Positions 37,021 through 44,636 of a stretch of DNA of 64,000 nucleotides are shown here, piece by piece (the stretch's first letter is position 1; each line of letters opens with the position of its first letter). The notes under the pieces were generated by a model that saw only the letters and a list, made by a program, of their open reading frames with translations, had not been told where the DNA came from and searched no databases. The stretch comes from Paenibacillus sp. Soil787. Lineage in GTDB: Bacteria; Bacillota; Bacilli; Paenibacillales; NBRC-103111. A program made the position numbers and the translations under genes. The stretch spans positions 94,293-158,292 of the forward strand of contig NZ_LMSP01000048.1 in assembly GCF_001429545.1 (NCBI RefSeq), in the 5' to 3' direction.

Positions 37021-38013
37021 TCACGAAGTCTTACGAAGTTTCTTCTTGTTCCATTTCAATTTCGGTATAATCACCGCGAAAATAAGCAGCAGGCCCACAA
37101 TAATGAGTAAGACTTGGGCTGGCACATTGACGAGACCTAATCCGTAACTAAGCATACCGACCAGGAAAACTGCGATGATGGCGCCAATCATTCTGCCCTT
37201 GCCTCCTGCGGTAGAAATTCCGCCAAGGACAACCATGGCAATCACATCCAGCTCGTAACCTGTTGCTACATTGGGCCGTGTGCTCCCCATCCGTGAGGTT
37301 AAGAAGATCGCGGTTACTGCAGCCATCAGTCCTGTTAGAGCAAAAACGATGACCTTGATCTTATCTACTTGAATCCCTGAAAAGCGTGAAGCAGTTATAT
37401 TATTCCCCATCGCATATACCCTTCGGCCGAACGTTGTCTTATGTAAGAGTAAGGCGAAGACGACCGCGAAGACGATGAAAACAATCAGAATAAACGGAAT
37501 ACCCATCACATATTCCCATCCAAAGAAGCTGAACCAGTCCGGGAATTGCCCTTTGGCTTGATCTTCTAAGAGCATATAAGCGATTCCGCGATAAATAATC
37601 ATGGTCGCCAGTGTAATAATGACCGACGATAGCTCTTTAAACTTGACGATAAGAAATCCGTTTACAAGCCCGCATACGGTTCCAACTACCAGACAGATGA
37701 GCATGGCAAGTCCCATTGGCACACCTTGACTGTACAGATCCGCCATTATGACAGATGATAAGGCAACTGTGGAGGCGACAGAGATATCAATCTCACCAAG
37801 AATCATGACCAGGACCATGGGAAGCACGATAAATGCTTTATCGAGAAAGCCCATCGTTGCATCTCTTAAACTATCGACATTCATATAATAGGGAGACAAG
37901 CTGGCATTCAGAATGTTGACCCCTATGAAAATAATGACTAACAGCCATTCCCATTGAAGGAAGAACGTTTTGTAATTAAAGTCTCTCTTCGCTTGAATCG
38001 TTCTAAGTTCCAT
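37021..38013 (-). CDS. CUT2 sugar ABC transporter permease (RbsC/RhaP-Q type)
   Basis: This predicts a 330-residue membrane protein with eight to ten helices. It has the family signature of CUT2 permeases (LGEIDISVASTVALSSV near residue 72, and the conserved GRRVYAMGNN and GGISTAGGKGRMIGA segments). The ATG at 38013 has GAGGAAG upstream. It starts only four bases after the stop of the other permease, so the two are translationally linked and should form a heterodimeric channel. Confidence 0.9.
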   Translation of the reverse strand: MELRTIQAKRDFNYKTFFLQWEWLLVIIFIGVNILNASLSPYYMNVDSLRDATMGFLDKAFIVLPMVLVMILGEIDISVASTVALSSVIMADLYSQGVPMGLAMLICLVVGTVCGLVNGFLIVKFKELSSVIITLATMIIYRGIAYMLLEDQAKGQFPDWFSFFGWEYVMGIPFILIVFIVFAVVFALLLHKTTFGRRVYAMGNNITASRFSGIQVDKIKVIVFALTGLMAAVTAIFLTSRMGSTRPNVATGYELDVIAMVVLGGISTAGGKGRMIGAIIAVFLVGMLSYGLGLVNVPAQVLLIIVGLLLIFAVIIPKLKWNKKKLRKTS

Positions 38014-38017
38014 AGGC

Positions 38018-39052
38018 TTAAATCTTCCTCCTCATGAGGTGGTTGCGATCGACGCCCCTCTTCACCAAGGCATTCACAAGCACAGCTATTAAAATAATCG
38101 TTCCTTGAATGGCCATCTGCCAGAAAGGAGATACATTAATAAGCGGAAGCGCGTTGTTCAATATTCCAAGTAAAATTGATCCTAAGATAATACCCGATAT
38201 TTTGCCCGAACCGCCTGCAATGCTAACGCCTCCCAGTACACATGCAGCAATAACGCTTAACTCGTAACCAGAAGCTGTATCGCCTTGAGCGGATGCAAAC
38301 TTGGAAACCCATAACACGCCAGCGAGTCCAGCTAAGCTCCCCATAATGGCATAGACCATCCATAGAATTTTATCGTTGTTGATACCGCTAATTTTGGCAG
38401 ATTCCGGATTGCTTCCAACTGCATAAATTTGACGGCCTGTTCGTGTATGATTGATGAAGTAGTAAAAAACGATGTAAATGATAATTGCAATAAAAATAAG
38501 TGTGTTGATGCCGAAAATAGAACCTGTGGCTATCGCTTTGAAGCTGTCAGGCATTTGATGGGCACTCACCCATTTCCCGCCGCTAACGGTAAACGTAAGC
38601 CCACGGATTACGTTCATCATCCCAAGTGTAGCGATGATGGGCAGTACGCCGGTTCTCGAAATAAGGAAACCAATGATGACGCCGCTAATCAGACCAACGG
38701 ATGTACCGAGCAGCATAACAATGAGCGGATGTAAGCCTGGGAAAGCGCTGACCGTCATGGATGAGATCATCCCAGATAGAGCGAGTGTAGCCCCTATCGA
38801 AAGGTCGATGCCCCTCGTAATAATAACCAACATCATACCTACGCTTAATATGCTTAGAATGGCAGTATTCGTAACTAAATCATTGATGTTCTCCAGCGTT
38901 AGAAAGCTGTTATTGTTCAATTGTACAATGATGGAAAGAACGATGATGAAAGTCAGCAGGCCGAGTTCACGGAATTTTGCGATGCTGGCGCCAAACGTTT
39001 TTCTTTCACCAGCTGGACTGAATGTTCTTTTCTCTATAACTTGGTTGCTCAT
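38018..39052 (-). CDS. CUT2 sugar ABC transporter permease (RbsC/RhaP-Q type)
   Basis: This predicts a 344-residue permease. The ATG at 39052 is favoured because a GGGGGAGGG site precedes it; a GTG 13 codons upstream has none. The CUT2 signature (ITRGIDLSIGATLALSGM near residue 83), the GRQIYAVGSNPESAKISGI loop and the LGGVSIAGGSGKISG segment are visible. It follows the ATPase 39099-40598 with 46 bases between and is one half of the channel with 37021-38013. Confidence 0.9.
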   Translation of the reverse strand: MSNQVIEKRTFSPAGERKTFGASIAKFRELGLLTFIIVLSIIVQLNNNSFLTLENINDLVTNTAILSILSVGMMLVIITRGIDLSIGATLALSGMISSMTVSAFPGLHPLIVMLLGTSVGLISGVIIGFLISRTGVLPIIATLGMMNVIRGLTFTVSGGKWVSAHQMPDSFKAIATGSIFGINTLIFIAIIIYIVFYYFINHTRTGRQIYAVGSNPESAKISGINNDKILWMVYAIMGSLAGLAGVLWVSKFASAQGDTASGYELSVIAACVLGGVSIAGGSGKISGIILGSILLGILNNALPLINVSPFWQMAIQGTIILIAVLVNALVKRGVDRNHLMRRKI

Positions 39053-39098
39053 GTCCTGATTTCCCTCCCCCTTGTTTACTGAAGCAGACACGAGACTT

Positions 39099-40598
39099 TT
39101 AAGCTAATTGATCACTCATCGAAGCTTCAAGAATGGCTTCCTGTGTGACCTGTGTTCGATCCAAACGCCCCGTTATTCTACCTTCTCGCATTACGATGAT
39201 GCGATCACTCATCCCAATGACCTCAGGCATATCTGACGAAATCAAAATGATACCGTACCCTTGCGCAGCGAGATCGTTCATAATTTCATAGATCGCAAAT
39301 TTGGCTCCCACGTCGACGCCTTTGGTCGGTTCATCCAGAATGAGAACGTCAAGTTCAGCCGTCAGAAGCTTGGCAAATACGACCTTTTGCTGGTTTCCTC
39401 CAGATAAGGAGCTCACCAAGTCATAAATACTTTGAGCTTTAACACTAACCTTTTCGGCTAATGACTTGGAAACTTCCGTTTCTCTGGCTTCGCTTAACCA
39501 ACCACCGTTGGCATAATGCTCAATATTAGATAGCGTAATGTTTCGCCCAATATCCCAATCCAGCACTAATCCCTGCTTCTGCCTATCCTCCGGTAAATAC
39601 CCAATGCCCAGCTTAATCGCATCTTGTGGATTACGGATGTTCGTTTGTGTTCCTTTCACATAAATGCTCCCTTGATCGGCTTGCTCGATACCAAAAAGGG
39701 TTTGGCACACTTCCGTACGGCCCGCTCCGACCAATCCAGTAAGTCCGAGGATTTCTCCTTTGTGCAATTGGAGCGAAATATCTTTGAAATATCCGGTTCG
39801 TCCAAGTCCTTCTACCCGAAATACTTCTTCTCCTATCTTCGCTTCCTTTTTGGGGTAGAGCTGTGTAATTTCCCGCCCAACCATAGCGACTATGAGCTTA
39901 TCGGTTGAAATATCTTGCACGCCCCAGGTTCCGATATATCTAGCATCTCGGAATACCGTAACTTTACTCGCTAAACGGTACATGTCTTCAAATCGATGCG
40001 AGATGAAAATAATCGCAACGCCTCTGTCTCTTAGCCGCTCGGTAATGCGGTAGAGTTCCTCACTCTCCCGCTTCGTAAGTGCAGCTGTCGGTTCATCCAT
40101 AATAATAATGCGAGCTTCCGTTGACAACGCTTTCGCAATTTCTACAATTTGCTGCTGCGCCACACTTAAAGTCCCCATTTGTGTACGTGGTTCAAAATTC
40201 GCTCCCAACGTATCGAGCAGTTTCTTCGCTTCAATGTGCATCTCATTCCACAAGATTCTTTTTGTTCGTTTATGTATCTTTTCATGACCCATGAAAATGT
40301 TTTCCGTCACACTAAGGTCTGGATAGCAGGTCACATGCTGATAAATGGCGGCAATACCGACTTTCTTGGCATCGTTCGGATTATTAAACACCACTTTGTT
40401 ACCGTTTACATAAATGTCACCTTGATCCGGTTGATGAACACCTGTAATCACTTTAATAAAAGTTGACTTCCCTGCGCCATTCTCTCCCATAAGTGCATGA
40501 ATTTCACCGGCTTGCAGTTGGAAATGCACAAGATCGAGAGCTTTGACGCCTGGAAAGGTTTTTGAAATCGCTCTCAATTCAAGAACAAATTCACTCAT
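39099..40598 (-). CDS. CUT2 sugar ABC transporter ATP-binding protein (RbsA/RhaT type), second of two
   Basis: This predicts a 499-residue cytoplasmic ATPase with two fused nucleotide-binding domains. Domain 1 has Walker A (GENGAGKST, about 38-46), signature LSVAQQQ and Walker B (IIIMDEPTAAL). Domain 2 has the degenerate P-loop GLVGAGRTE without Lys, as is usual for RbsA, plus signature LSGGNQQK and Walker B VLILDEPTKGVD. The ATG at 40598 follows AGGGG by six bases. It should energise the permeases encoded just after it. A second, divergent ATPase of the same layout is encoded immediately upstream, which is unusual. Confidence 0.92.
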   Translation of the reverse strand: MSEFVLELRAISKTFPGVKALDLVHFQLQAGEIHALMGENGAGKSTFIKVITGVHQPDQGDIYVNGNKVVFNNPNDAKKVGIAAIYQHVTCYPDLSVTENIFMGHEKIHKRTKRILWNEMHIEAKKLLDTLGANFEPRTQMGTLSVAQQQIVEIAKALSTEARIIIMDEPTAALTKRESEELYRITERLRDRGVAIIFISHRFEDMYRLASKVTVFRDARYIGTWGVQDISTDKLIVAMVGREITQLYPKKEAKIGEEVFRVEGLGRTGYFKDISLQLHKGEILGLTGLVGAGRTEVCQTLFGIEQADQGSIYVKGTQTNIRNPQDAIKLGIGYLPEDRQKQGLVLDWDIGRNITLSNIEHYANGGWLSEARETEVSKSLAEKVSVKAQSIYDLVSSLSGGNQQKVVFAKLLTAELDVLILDEPTKGVDVGAKFAIYEIMNDLAAQGYGIILISSDMPEVIGMSDRIIVMREGRITGRLDRTQVTQEAILEASMSDQLA

Positions 40599-40697
40599 TA
40601 TTATCCCCTACTCGCTTGGATATTCTCTTCTCTGATTAGAATATACCATAGAAATGAATGGTTGGCTATACTTTTTTGTTCCTTTGTTTATTTTTAT

Positions 40698-40708
40698 GTT
40701 CGTTTGTG
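40698..40708. promoter_or_regulatory. Candidate DeoR operator between the two ATPase genes
   Basis: GTTCGTTTGTG (40698-40708) lies in the 186-base gap upstream of ATPase 39099-40598, in a T-rich stretch with related TTCCTTTGTTT half sites. The ten-base core TTCGTTTGTG is repeated at 43166-43175 in front of the DeoR gene. This suggests an internal promoter under the same repressor. Confidence 0.45.
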
Positions 40709-40784
40709 ATCATTTCACACTTTAAGCCGCACAATGATTAAATTCTATGCGGCTCCTCTACTGGCAATCACGCTTACCTACAGG

Positions 40785-42272
40785 CTATTTTCCTCCTGAA
40801 GCAACATACAAAATTTTCTCCTGCGTCGCCTCTTCTCTCTGAAACACCTTACGTATTTCACCGTTATACATCACGGCAATACGATCAGACATCCCCATAA
40901 TTTCCGATAAATCCGATGAAATCATAATAATGGAGGCACCTGAAAGCACAAGTTCATTCATCATGTTGTATATATCGATTTTGGAACCAATATCTATGCC
41001 CGCGGTAGGTTCCTCTATGATCATGATTTTCGCATTAGCAAACAACCATTTTGCGAAAATCACTTTCTTTTGTTTACCGCCACTCAAATTATTGACGTTT
41101 TCATCATCACTCGATTCAATGTCCAGTCTTCCGATCAGATCTTGCGCAAACCAGCGTTCCTTTTCGGTGTTCAAGAAGCCCAAGCTTGATATTCTCTCAA
41201 GATTAGTTAATGAAATATTATGACCGATTGGTGCGTTGCTTAATAAGCCTTCTTCTGTGTTAATTCCCGTCATATAGCAGAGCCCGTTCTTCTTTGCTGT
41301 GTGCGGTGTCATTGATGTGTAAGATTTGCCTTGTAGTATCATGCTGCCTTCGAAGGGTCCATTAATACCGAACAGCACTTTAGCAAGTGTCCGTCTTCCG
41401 GATCCGCTTAGCCCCGTTAATCCGATAATTTCCCCGCGTTTCACATCCAAATTGATGTTGCGAATACGGCCATAGTAAGACAAATTTTCCAAGCGCAGCA
41501 CTTCTTTACCCAGCTTTACCTTGAGTTTGGGAAAACGATCTGCCAATTCTTTACCAACCATGACTTTAACAAGATCATTAAGCTCCATTTCATCGACACT
41601 GCACGTCTGAACAGACTCACCATCGCGAATTATCGTTACTTGATCAGCGATTTGAATTATTTCTTCAATACGGTGAGAGATGTAAATGATAGCGACACCC
41701 AGCTTTTTCAGATCGCGAATGACTTTAAACAATGTCTCTATTTCCTGCTCGGTTAACGCGGCCGTAGGCTCATCCATGATAATAATTTTGGCTTTATGGG
41801 ATAGCGCCTTTATGATTTCAACGAATTTCTGTTGACCCGAGCTTAATGATTTCACAGGCGTTCGAGCATTTATGTTCAAGCCAAAATCATCTAAGTATTT
41901 ACGCGTTTCACGATATGCCTTATCCCAATCAATTAAACGATTCCATTTCTTAATCGGTTCCCTGCGAATGAATACGTTTTCAGCAATATCGAGATCTTGA
42001 AATAAGCGAATCTCCTGGTAGATCATCGCGATACCCAGCTCCTGGGCTTCCTTCGGATTGGGGATCGAAACAAGCTCTCCCTCTATGTATATGCTTCCTT
42101 CGTCAGGCTGAAACAAGCCCGCCAATACTTTCATTAGTGTTGATTTACCGGCTCCATTCTCACCAATTAAGGCATGAACCTGACCCGCATCCGCGCTGAA
42201 ATCGATTTGGTTCAACACCACATTGTCATTAAACCTCTTCGTAATGCCCTTCATTTGTAAGTAGTTTTCCAC
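40785..42272 (-). CDS. CUT2 sugar ABC transporter ATP-binding protein (RbsA type), first of two
   Basis: This predicts a 495-residue double-NBD ATPase. The GTG start at 42272 has AAGGGG eight bases upstream. Domain 1 is canonical (GENGAGKST; LSSGQQK; IIIMDEPTAAL). Domain 2 has GLSGSGRRT, signature LSGGKQKK and Walker B IMIIEEPTAGID. It is clearly paralogous to 39099-40598 but divergent along the whole length, so it is not an assembly duplicate. Only one permease pair and one binding protein follow. The two ATPases could form a heterodimer, serve different conditions, or one could serve a transporter elsewhere. Confidence 0.9.
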   Translation of the reverse strand: MENYLQMKGITKRFNDNVVLNQIDFSADAGQVHALIGENGAGKSTLMKVLAGLFQPDEGSIYIEGELVSIPNPKEAQELGIAMIYQEIRLFQDLDIAENVFIRREPIKKWNRLIDWDKAYRETRKYLDDFGLNINARTPVKSLSSGQQKFVEIIKALSHKAKIIIMDEPTAALTEQEIETLFKVIRDLKKLGVAIIYISHRIEEIIQIADQVTIIRDGESVQTCSVDEMELNDLVKVMVGKELADRFPKLKVKLGKEVLRLENLSYYGRIRNINLDVKRGEIIGLTGLSGSGRRTLAKVLFGINGPFEGSMILQGKSYTSMTPHTAKKNGLCYMTGINTEEGLLSNAPIGHNISLTNLERISSLGFLNTEKERWFAQDLIGRLDIESSDDENVNNLSGGKQKKVIFAKWLFANAKIMIIEEPTAGIDIGSKIDIYNMMNELVLSGASIIMISSDLSEIMGMSDRIAVMYNGEIRKVFQREEATQEKILYVASGGK

Positions 42273-42322
42273 CTTATATGCCCCTTTACTTCTCTATAGA
42301 ATCAGCGTTTAGACAATAGGGA

Positions 42323-43099
42323 TTACCGGAAATCAAAGGTTGTAAAAAGCTTGACGGCTTGCTCAAAGTAATATTTCTTATACTCGTTCGGTAGTTGTGT
42401 GTTTGTAATTACTTTCTTAGCCATCGTTAGATCGCCAAGTCTGGCAAAGCCTTTGACATTAAATTTGGAGTAATCCGCAACAATAATGATCTCACTGGAA
42501 ATTCTTGCGACTTCCTGCAAAATCATCGCTTCCTCGTAGTGACTAACCGTATAGCCGGAGTCCAACTGCGCACCCTTAACACCTAGAAAAGCTTTGTTCA
42601 CATAGATGCCTTTGAGCATTTGCAGAGCGAACCCGCCAACGAGCATCGTTGATAAGGGTATCAAATCACCTCCGATGACAATTGTCTTCACACCAGGCGC
42701 ATCCTTCAATTCAAGACCAATGGCCAAGTCATTCGTTAAGACGGTGATTTTCTTTCCTTTGATATTTCTTGCGATCTCCAGACATGTCGAGCCAGCGCTT
42801 AAGAATACGGCTTCTCCATCCTCAATCATTTGAGCTGCGATTTTACCGATCATTCGCTTCTCTTCCACGAATTTCTGTTCGGTATCCCCGCTTGAGGCAT
42901 TAGGAAGCGAATTCAATTTATCATTCAATACGGCGCCGCCATACGTTTTAACTAAGAATCCTTTTTGTTCTAGCTTGTCGAGATCTCTACGAATCGTCAC
43001 TTCCGTAACGGAAAACTTCTCACTGAGCTCGTATACATCGACCCGCTTCTGTGCCAGGAGCAGCTCTTTAATTTTATTCAATCGTTCAATCGCAAACAT
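42323..43099 (-). CDS. DeoR family transcriptional regulator
   Basis: This predicts a 258-residue repressor with the DeoR winged helix at the N terminus (residues 1-57; ERLNKIKELLLAQKRVDVYEL, then SVTEVTIRRDLDKLE) and a sugar-phosphate-sensing DeoRC domain. The ATG at 43099 has AAGGGG eight bases upstream. It is the first gene of the transporter operon. The Bacillus subtilis rhamnose regulator is a DeoR protein too, which fits the RhaS-like binding protein here. Candidate operators are at 43166-43182 and 40698-40708. Confidence 0.9.
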   Translation of the reverse strand: MFAIERLNKIKELLLAQKRVDVYELSEKFSVTEVTIRRDLDKLEQKGFLVKTYGGAVLNDKLNSLPNASSGDTEQKFVEEKRMIGKIAAQMIEDGEAVFLSAGSTCLEIARNIKGKKITVLTNDLAIGLELKDAPGVKTIVIGGDLIPLSTMLVGGFALQMLKGIYVNKAFLGVKGAQLDSGYTVSHYEEAMILQEVARISSEIIIVADYSKFNVKGFARLGDLTMAKKVITNTQLPNEYKKYYFEQAVKLFTTFDFR

Positions 43100-43149
43100 G
43101 ATAAAAACCCCTTATAAGTAGGAAGGTGCAATAATTATTAGATGTGTGT

Positions 43150-43182
43150 ATTATATCATGTTTCTTTCGTTTGTGTTCGTTT
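43150..43182 (-). promoter_or_regulatory. Promoter and candidate operator of the DeoR-transporter operon
   Basis: On the minus strand a perfect TATAAT (43150-43155) lies about 50 bases before the DeoR start. Over the spacer and -35 position run repeats of the motif AACGAA/ACAAACGAA (plus strand TTCGTTTGTGTTCGTTT, 43166-43182). A repressor bound there would block polymerase. The motif reaches into the coding end of the upstream MFS gene. Confidence 0.55.
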
Positions 43183-43223
43183 CCGTTTCATATGTAAAAC
43201 AAGTCCAAACACGATAACACACG

Positions 43224-44303
43224 TCAAGGATAACCATGAACTATATAAAAAAATTGTCTCATCCCGTAAGCCGAGCTCATAATTCCCCCCAAGAAGCTCC
43301 CAATAATACGGGCGGCTCCAAGGCTGAGCAAGCCATTGAGTGTTTGACCGCTGGCCTTCCATTCTGAAGGCACTTCACGGTTGATAAACGTGGCAAGCGT
43401 AACAGAAAGCACGATGAAAATAACTCCGTGCAGCAGCTGCACTGGTAGTATCCAAAGCGGATTCCCGATTAAGGTAAACAAGTACCACCGGATCGAGGAT
43501 GCGAGCGCGGCTACAATCAGAATGGCTGATATAGGCACGCGTTTGAAAATCCAGCCGGAAAACAGCAGAAACGGCAGCTCGCTAAGCGAAGAAATCACCA
43601 TCGACCAGCCTAGCAGCATACTGTCTCCTCCCATCTCCTTGAAGTAGATTGGGAAGAATGCGTAATAGTAACCCAAGGTGATTTGAACAACAAAGTTGAT
43701 ACCCAAATAAAACATCAGCTTACCATTTCGGAAGAGCTCACGGAACCGTTTGCCAGTGACGTTAGTCTGACGGCCGGCAGCTGGCGGAAAACGCCAGAGG
43801 AACAGCAATGCGGCAGCCATGGTTCCGGCGTAGACCGGGAACATTGAGCCAATGTGCGACTTGGCTGCTATGCCGAAAGCTAGAGACATGACTGCGAAGC
43901 CCACTGTACCTCCTAGGCGAATCCAACCAAAACGCCAAGTGGGACGCCGGTCCAATTCTTCCAACGTAATCGCATCGCTGATTGCAAATATAGACGTCTG
44001 AAAAAACGTAAACACACAGATTAACACAAGCAGGTAAATGAAATGATGTGAGAGCGGGAAGAACAAAATGGAAATACCGCTGCCAATCAATAGAAAGCGA
44101 AGTACGCTATTCTTCGTCTTGGCTCGGTCACCGAGCGCCCCCCAAACCGGTTGGCCAAACATCGCAACCAAGGGCCCAAGGCTAAGAAGCATCCCGATTT
44201 GCTCCTGAGAAAATTTAGCGCTATGCAGGTAAACCGGCATAAATGTGCCATATACTGCGTTGCCCATGTAAATGACTACGTAATACAACAAAAAAGCGTT
44301 CAT
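43224..44303 (-). CDS. MFS transporter (LacY/PPP-like), C terminus frameshifted in an A7 run
   Basis: This predicts a 359-residue major-facilitator protein whose frame ends early. The ATG at 44303 follows AGAAGGGG. About eleven helices are visible; the MFS loop GALGDRAKTKNSVLRF near residue 56 fits the LacY/nucleoside-symporter-like MFS_1_like group. The natural last helix is in another frame: after GMRQFF the plus-strand run A7 (43247-43253) shifts into a frame that gives LYSSWLSLTCVIVFGLVLHM and a basic tail, ending at 43156. One more base in the run would restore a protein of about 380 residues. It is probably a sugar importer. The upstream neighbour is divergent. Confidence 0.78.
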   Translation of the reverse strand: MNAFLLYYVVIYMGNAVYGTFMPVYLHSAKFSQEQIGMLLSLGPLVAMFGQPVWGALGDRAKTKNSVLRFLLIGSGISILFFPLSHHFIYLLVLICVFTFFQTSIFAISDAITLEELDRRPTWRFGWIRLGGTVGFAVMSLAFGIAAKSHIGSMFPVYAGTMAAALLFLWRFPPAAGRQTNVTGKRFRELFRNGKLMFYLGINFVVQITLGYYYAFFPIYFKEMGGDSMLLGWSMVISSLSELPFLLFSGWIFKRVPISAILIVAALASSIRWYLFTLIGNPLWILPVQLLHGVIFIVLSVTLATFINREVPSEWKASGQTLNGLLSLGAARIIGSFLGGIMSSAYGMRQFFYIVHGYP

Positions 44304-44636
44304 CTTCGTTGTCAGCCCCTTCTTTCCATTTAAGAATAATACGTCAATTTAGAAGCAATCTCTTCCATTTCACGAACGAGAAGTCGGCAGTATAAACTGT
44401 ACGACAGTGTAGACTGCGGTTCAAGAACTATTTTTTAAAGAATGAGTTGTTTAGCAGCTTATTGAGTATACATTCCTAATTTCCATCCCCCATTTCTCCT
44501 ACGGATCAGAAAACAAGAGTCTACGGCTACCTCAACATCAAGGCTGCCCGTGTCGTTCGACTTAGCTTCTCAGAGGAAGGAGTTTATCATTATCTGTCGA
44601 ATTTTGTAAGTACTATTAACTACTTCAGGAGAACAT
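44304..44636. other. Divergent intergenic region between MFS and GGDEF/EAL genes
   Basis: This 333-base gap has a near-palindrome CAGTATAAACTG (about 44388-44399) that could supply a -10 (TATACT on the minus strand) or an operator for the MFS gene. No other convincing promoter, coding frame or RNA gene was recognised. Confidence 0.4.
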
